Shown here: positions 5,557 to 5,621 of the stretch, one piece after another | How positions within the stretch are numbered: the stretch's first letter is position 1 | How the letters are laid out: each line of letters opens with the position of its first letter | Source of the DNA: an uncultured bacterium | GTDB lineage: Bacteria; Planctomycetota; UBA1135; GCA-002686595 | Length of the DNA: 5,621 nucleotides | Reading direction: 5' to 3' | Assembly (NCBI GenBank): GCA_902826945.1 | Contig: CADEGS010000266.1 | Coordinates: 1-5,621 of the forward strand | Notes under the pieces: model-generated | What the model saw: only the letters and a program-made list of their open reading frames with translations | What the model was told of the DNA's origin: nothing | The model's database searches: none | Made by a program: the position numbers and the translations under genes

Positions 5557-5621
5557 TCAGAACTTCAGGTCGCGGATCTCGTCCACGGCGAAGTCGGTCG
5601 AGACCTCGTCGTCGACGTTGA
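5557..5621 (-). CDS. C-terminal end of an unidentified gene entering from the right
   Basis: Reading the - strand from the right edge, an open frame of 21 codons ends at TGA (5559-5557). Every codon read ends in G or C (for example GTG GAC GAG ATC CGC GAC CTG AAG TTC), matching the genes nearby. The peptide is acidic and ends in FAVDEIRDLKF. The hairpins just downstream fit a gene end here. Too little is present to name a family; an ending of this kind is compatible with the last beta strand of a secreted beta-sandwich protein, but that is a guess. Confidence 0.55.
   Translation of the reverse strand, partial: NVDDEVSTDFAVDEIRDLKF

Overview
The DNA is extremely GC-rich (by eye roughly three quarters G+C, with G or C at almost every third codon position inside genes). 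It looks like a chromosomal fragment from a high-GC Gram-negative-type bacterium. The mix of a membrane-anchored carboxypeptidase-regulatory-like beta-sandwich protein, a type I phosphodiesterase-fold secreted enzyme and an ArnT/PMT-type glycosyltransferase would fit Planctomycetota or Myxococcota. That placement is inference, because no rRNA or marker gene is present. I see no tRNA, rRNA, CRISPR array, insertion sequence or phage gene.

Layout from left to right: (1) the C-terminal end of a + strand gene, probably the soluble tail of a GT39/GT83-type membrane glycosyltransferase, ending at 376. (2) A convergent - strand pair occupying 380-2904. It is transcribed as an anchored three-domain beta-sandwich protein (start at GTG 2904 preferred) followed by a MATE-family transporter, and the two genes are joined by a four-base GTGA stop/start overlap. 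(3) A divergent control region of about 172 bases (2905-3076) with a TTGACA-type promoter candidate pointing right and a weaker one pointing left. (4) A secreted or membrane-tethered alkaline-phosphatase-superfamily enzyme of 794 residues (3077-5461, + strand), with all the expected metal ligands but with an internal transmembrane hairpin. (5) A convergent intergenic region (5462-5556) with two GC hairpins. (6) The last 21 codons of another - strand gene running off the right edge.

The genes share an envelope theme: glycosyl transfer, MATE (MOP superfamily) export, an anchored extracytoplasmic beta-sandwich protein, and a periplasm-facing phospho-ester hydrolase or transferase. A joint role in making or modifying a surface lipid or glycan is possible but unproven. 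The firmest links are the translational coupling of the MATE gene to the beta-sandwich gene, and their divergent arrangement with the phosphatase-fold gene. I do not see a clearly new system here. The most unusual single item is the phosphatase-fold protein with membrane helices inserted inside its catalytic domain.
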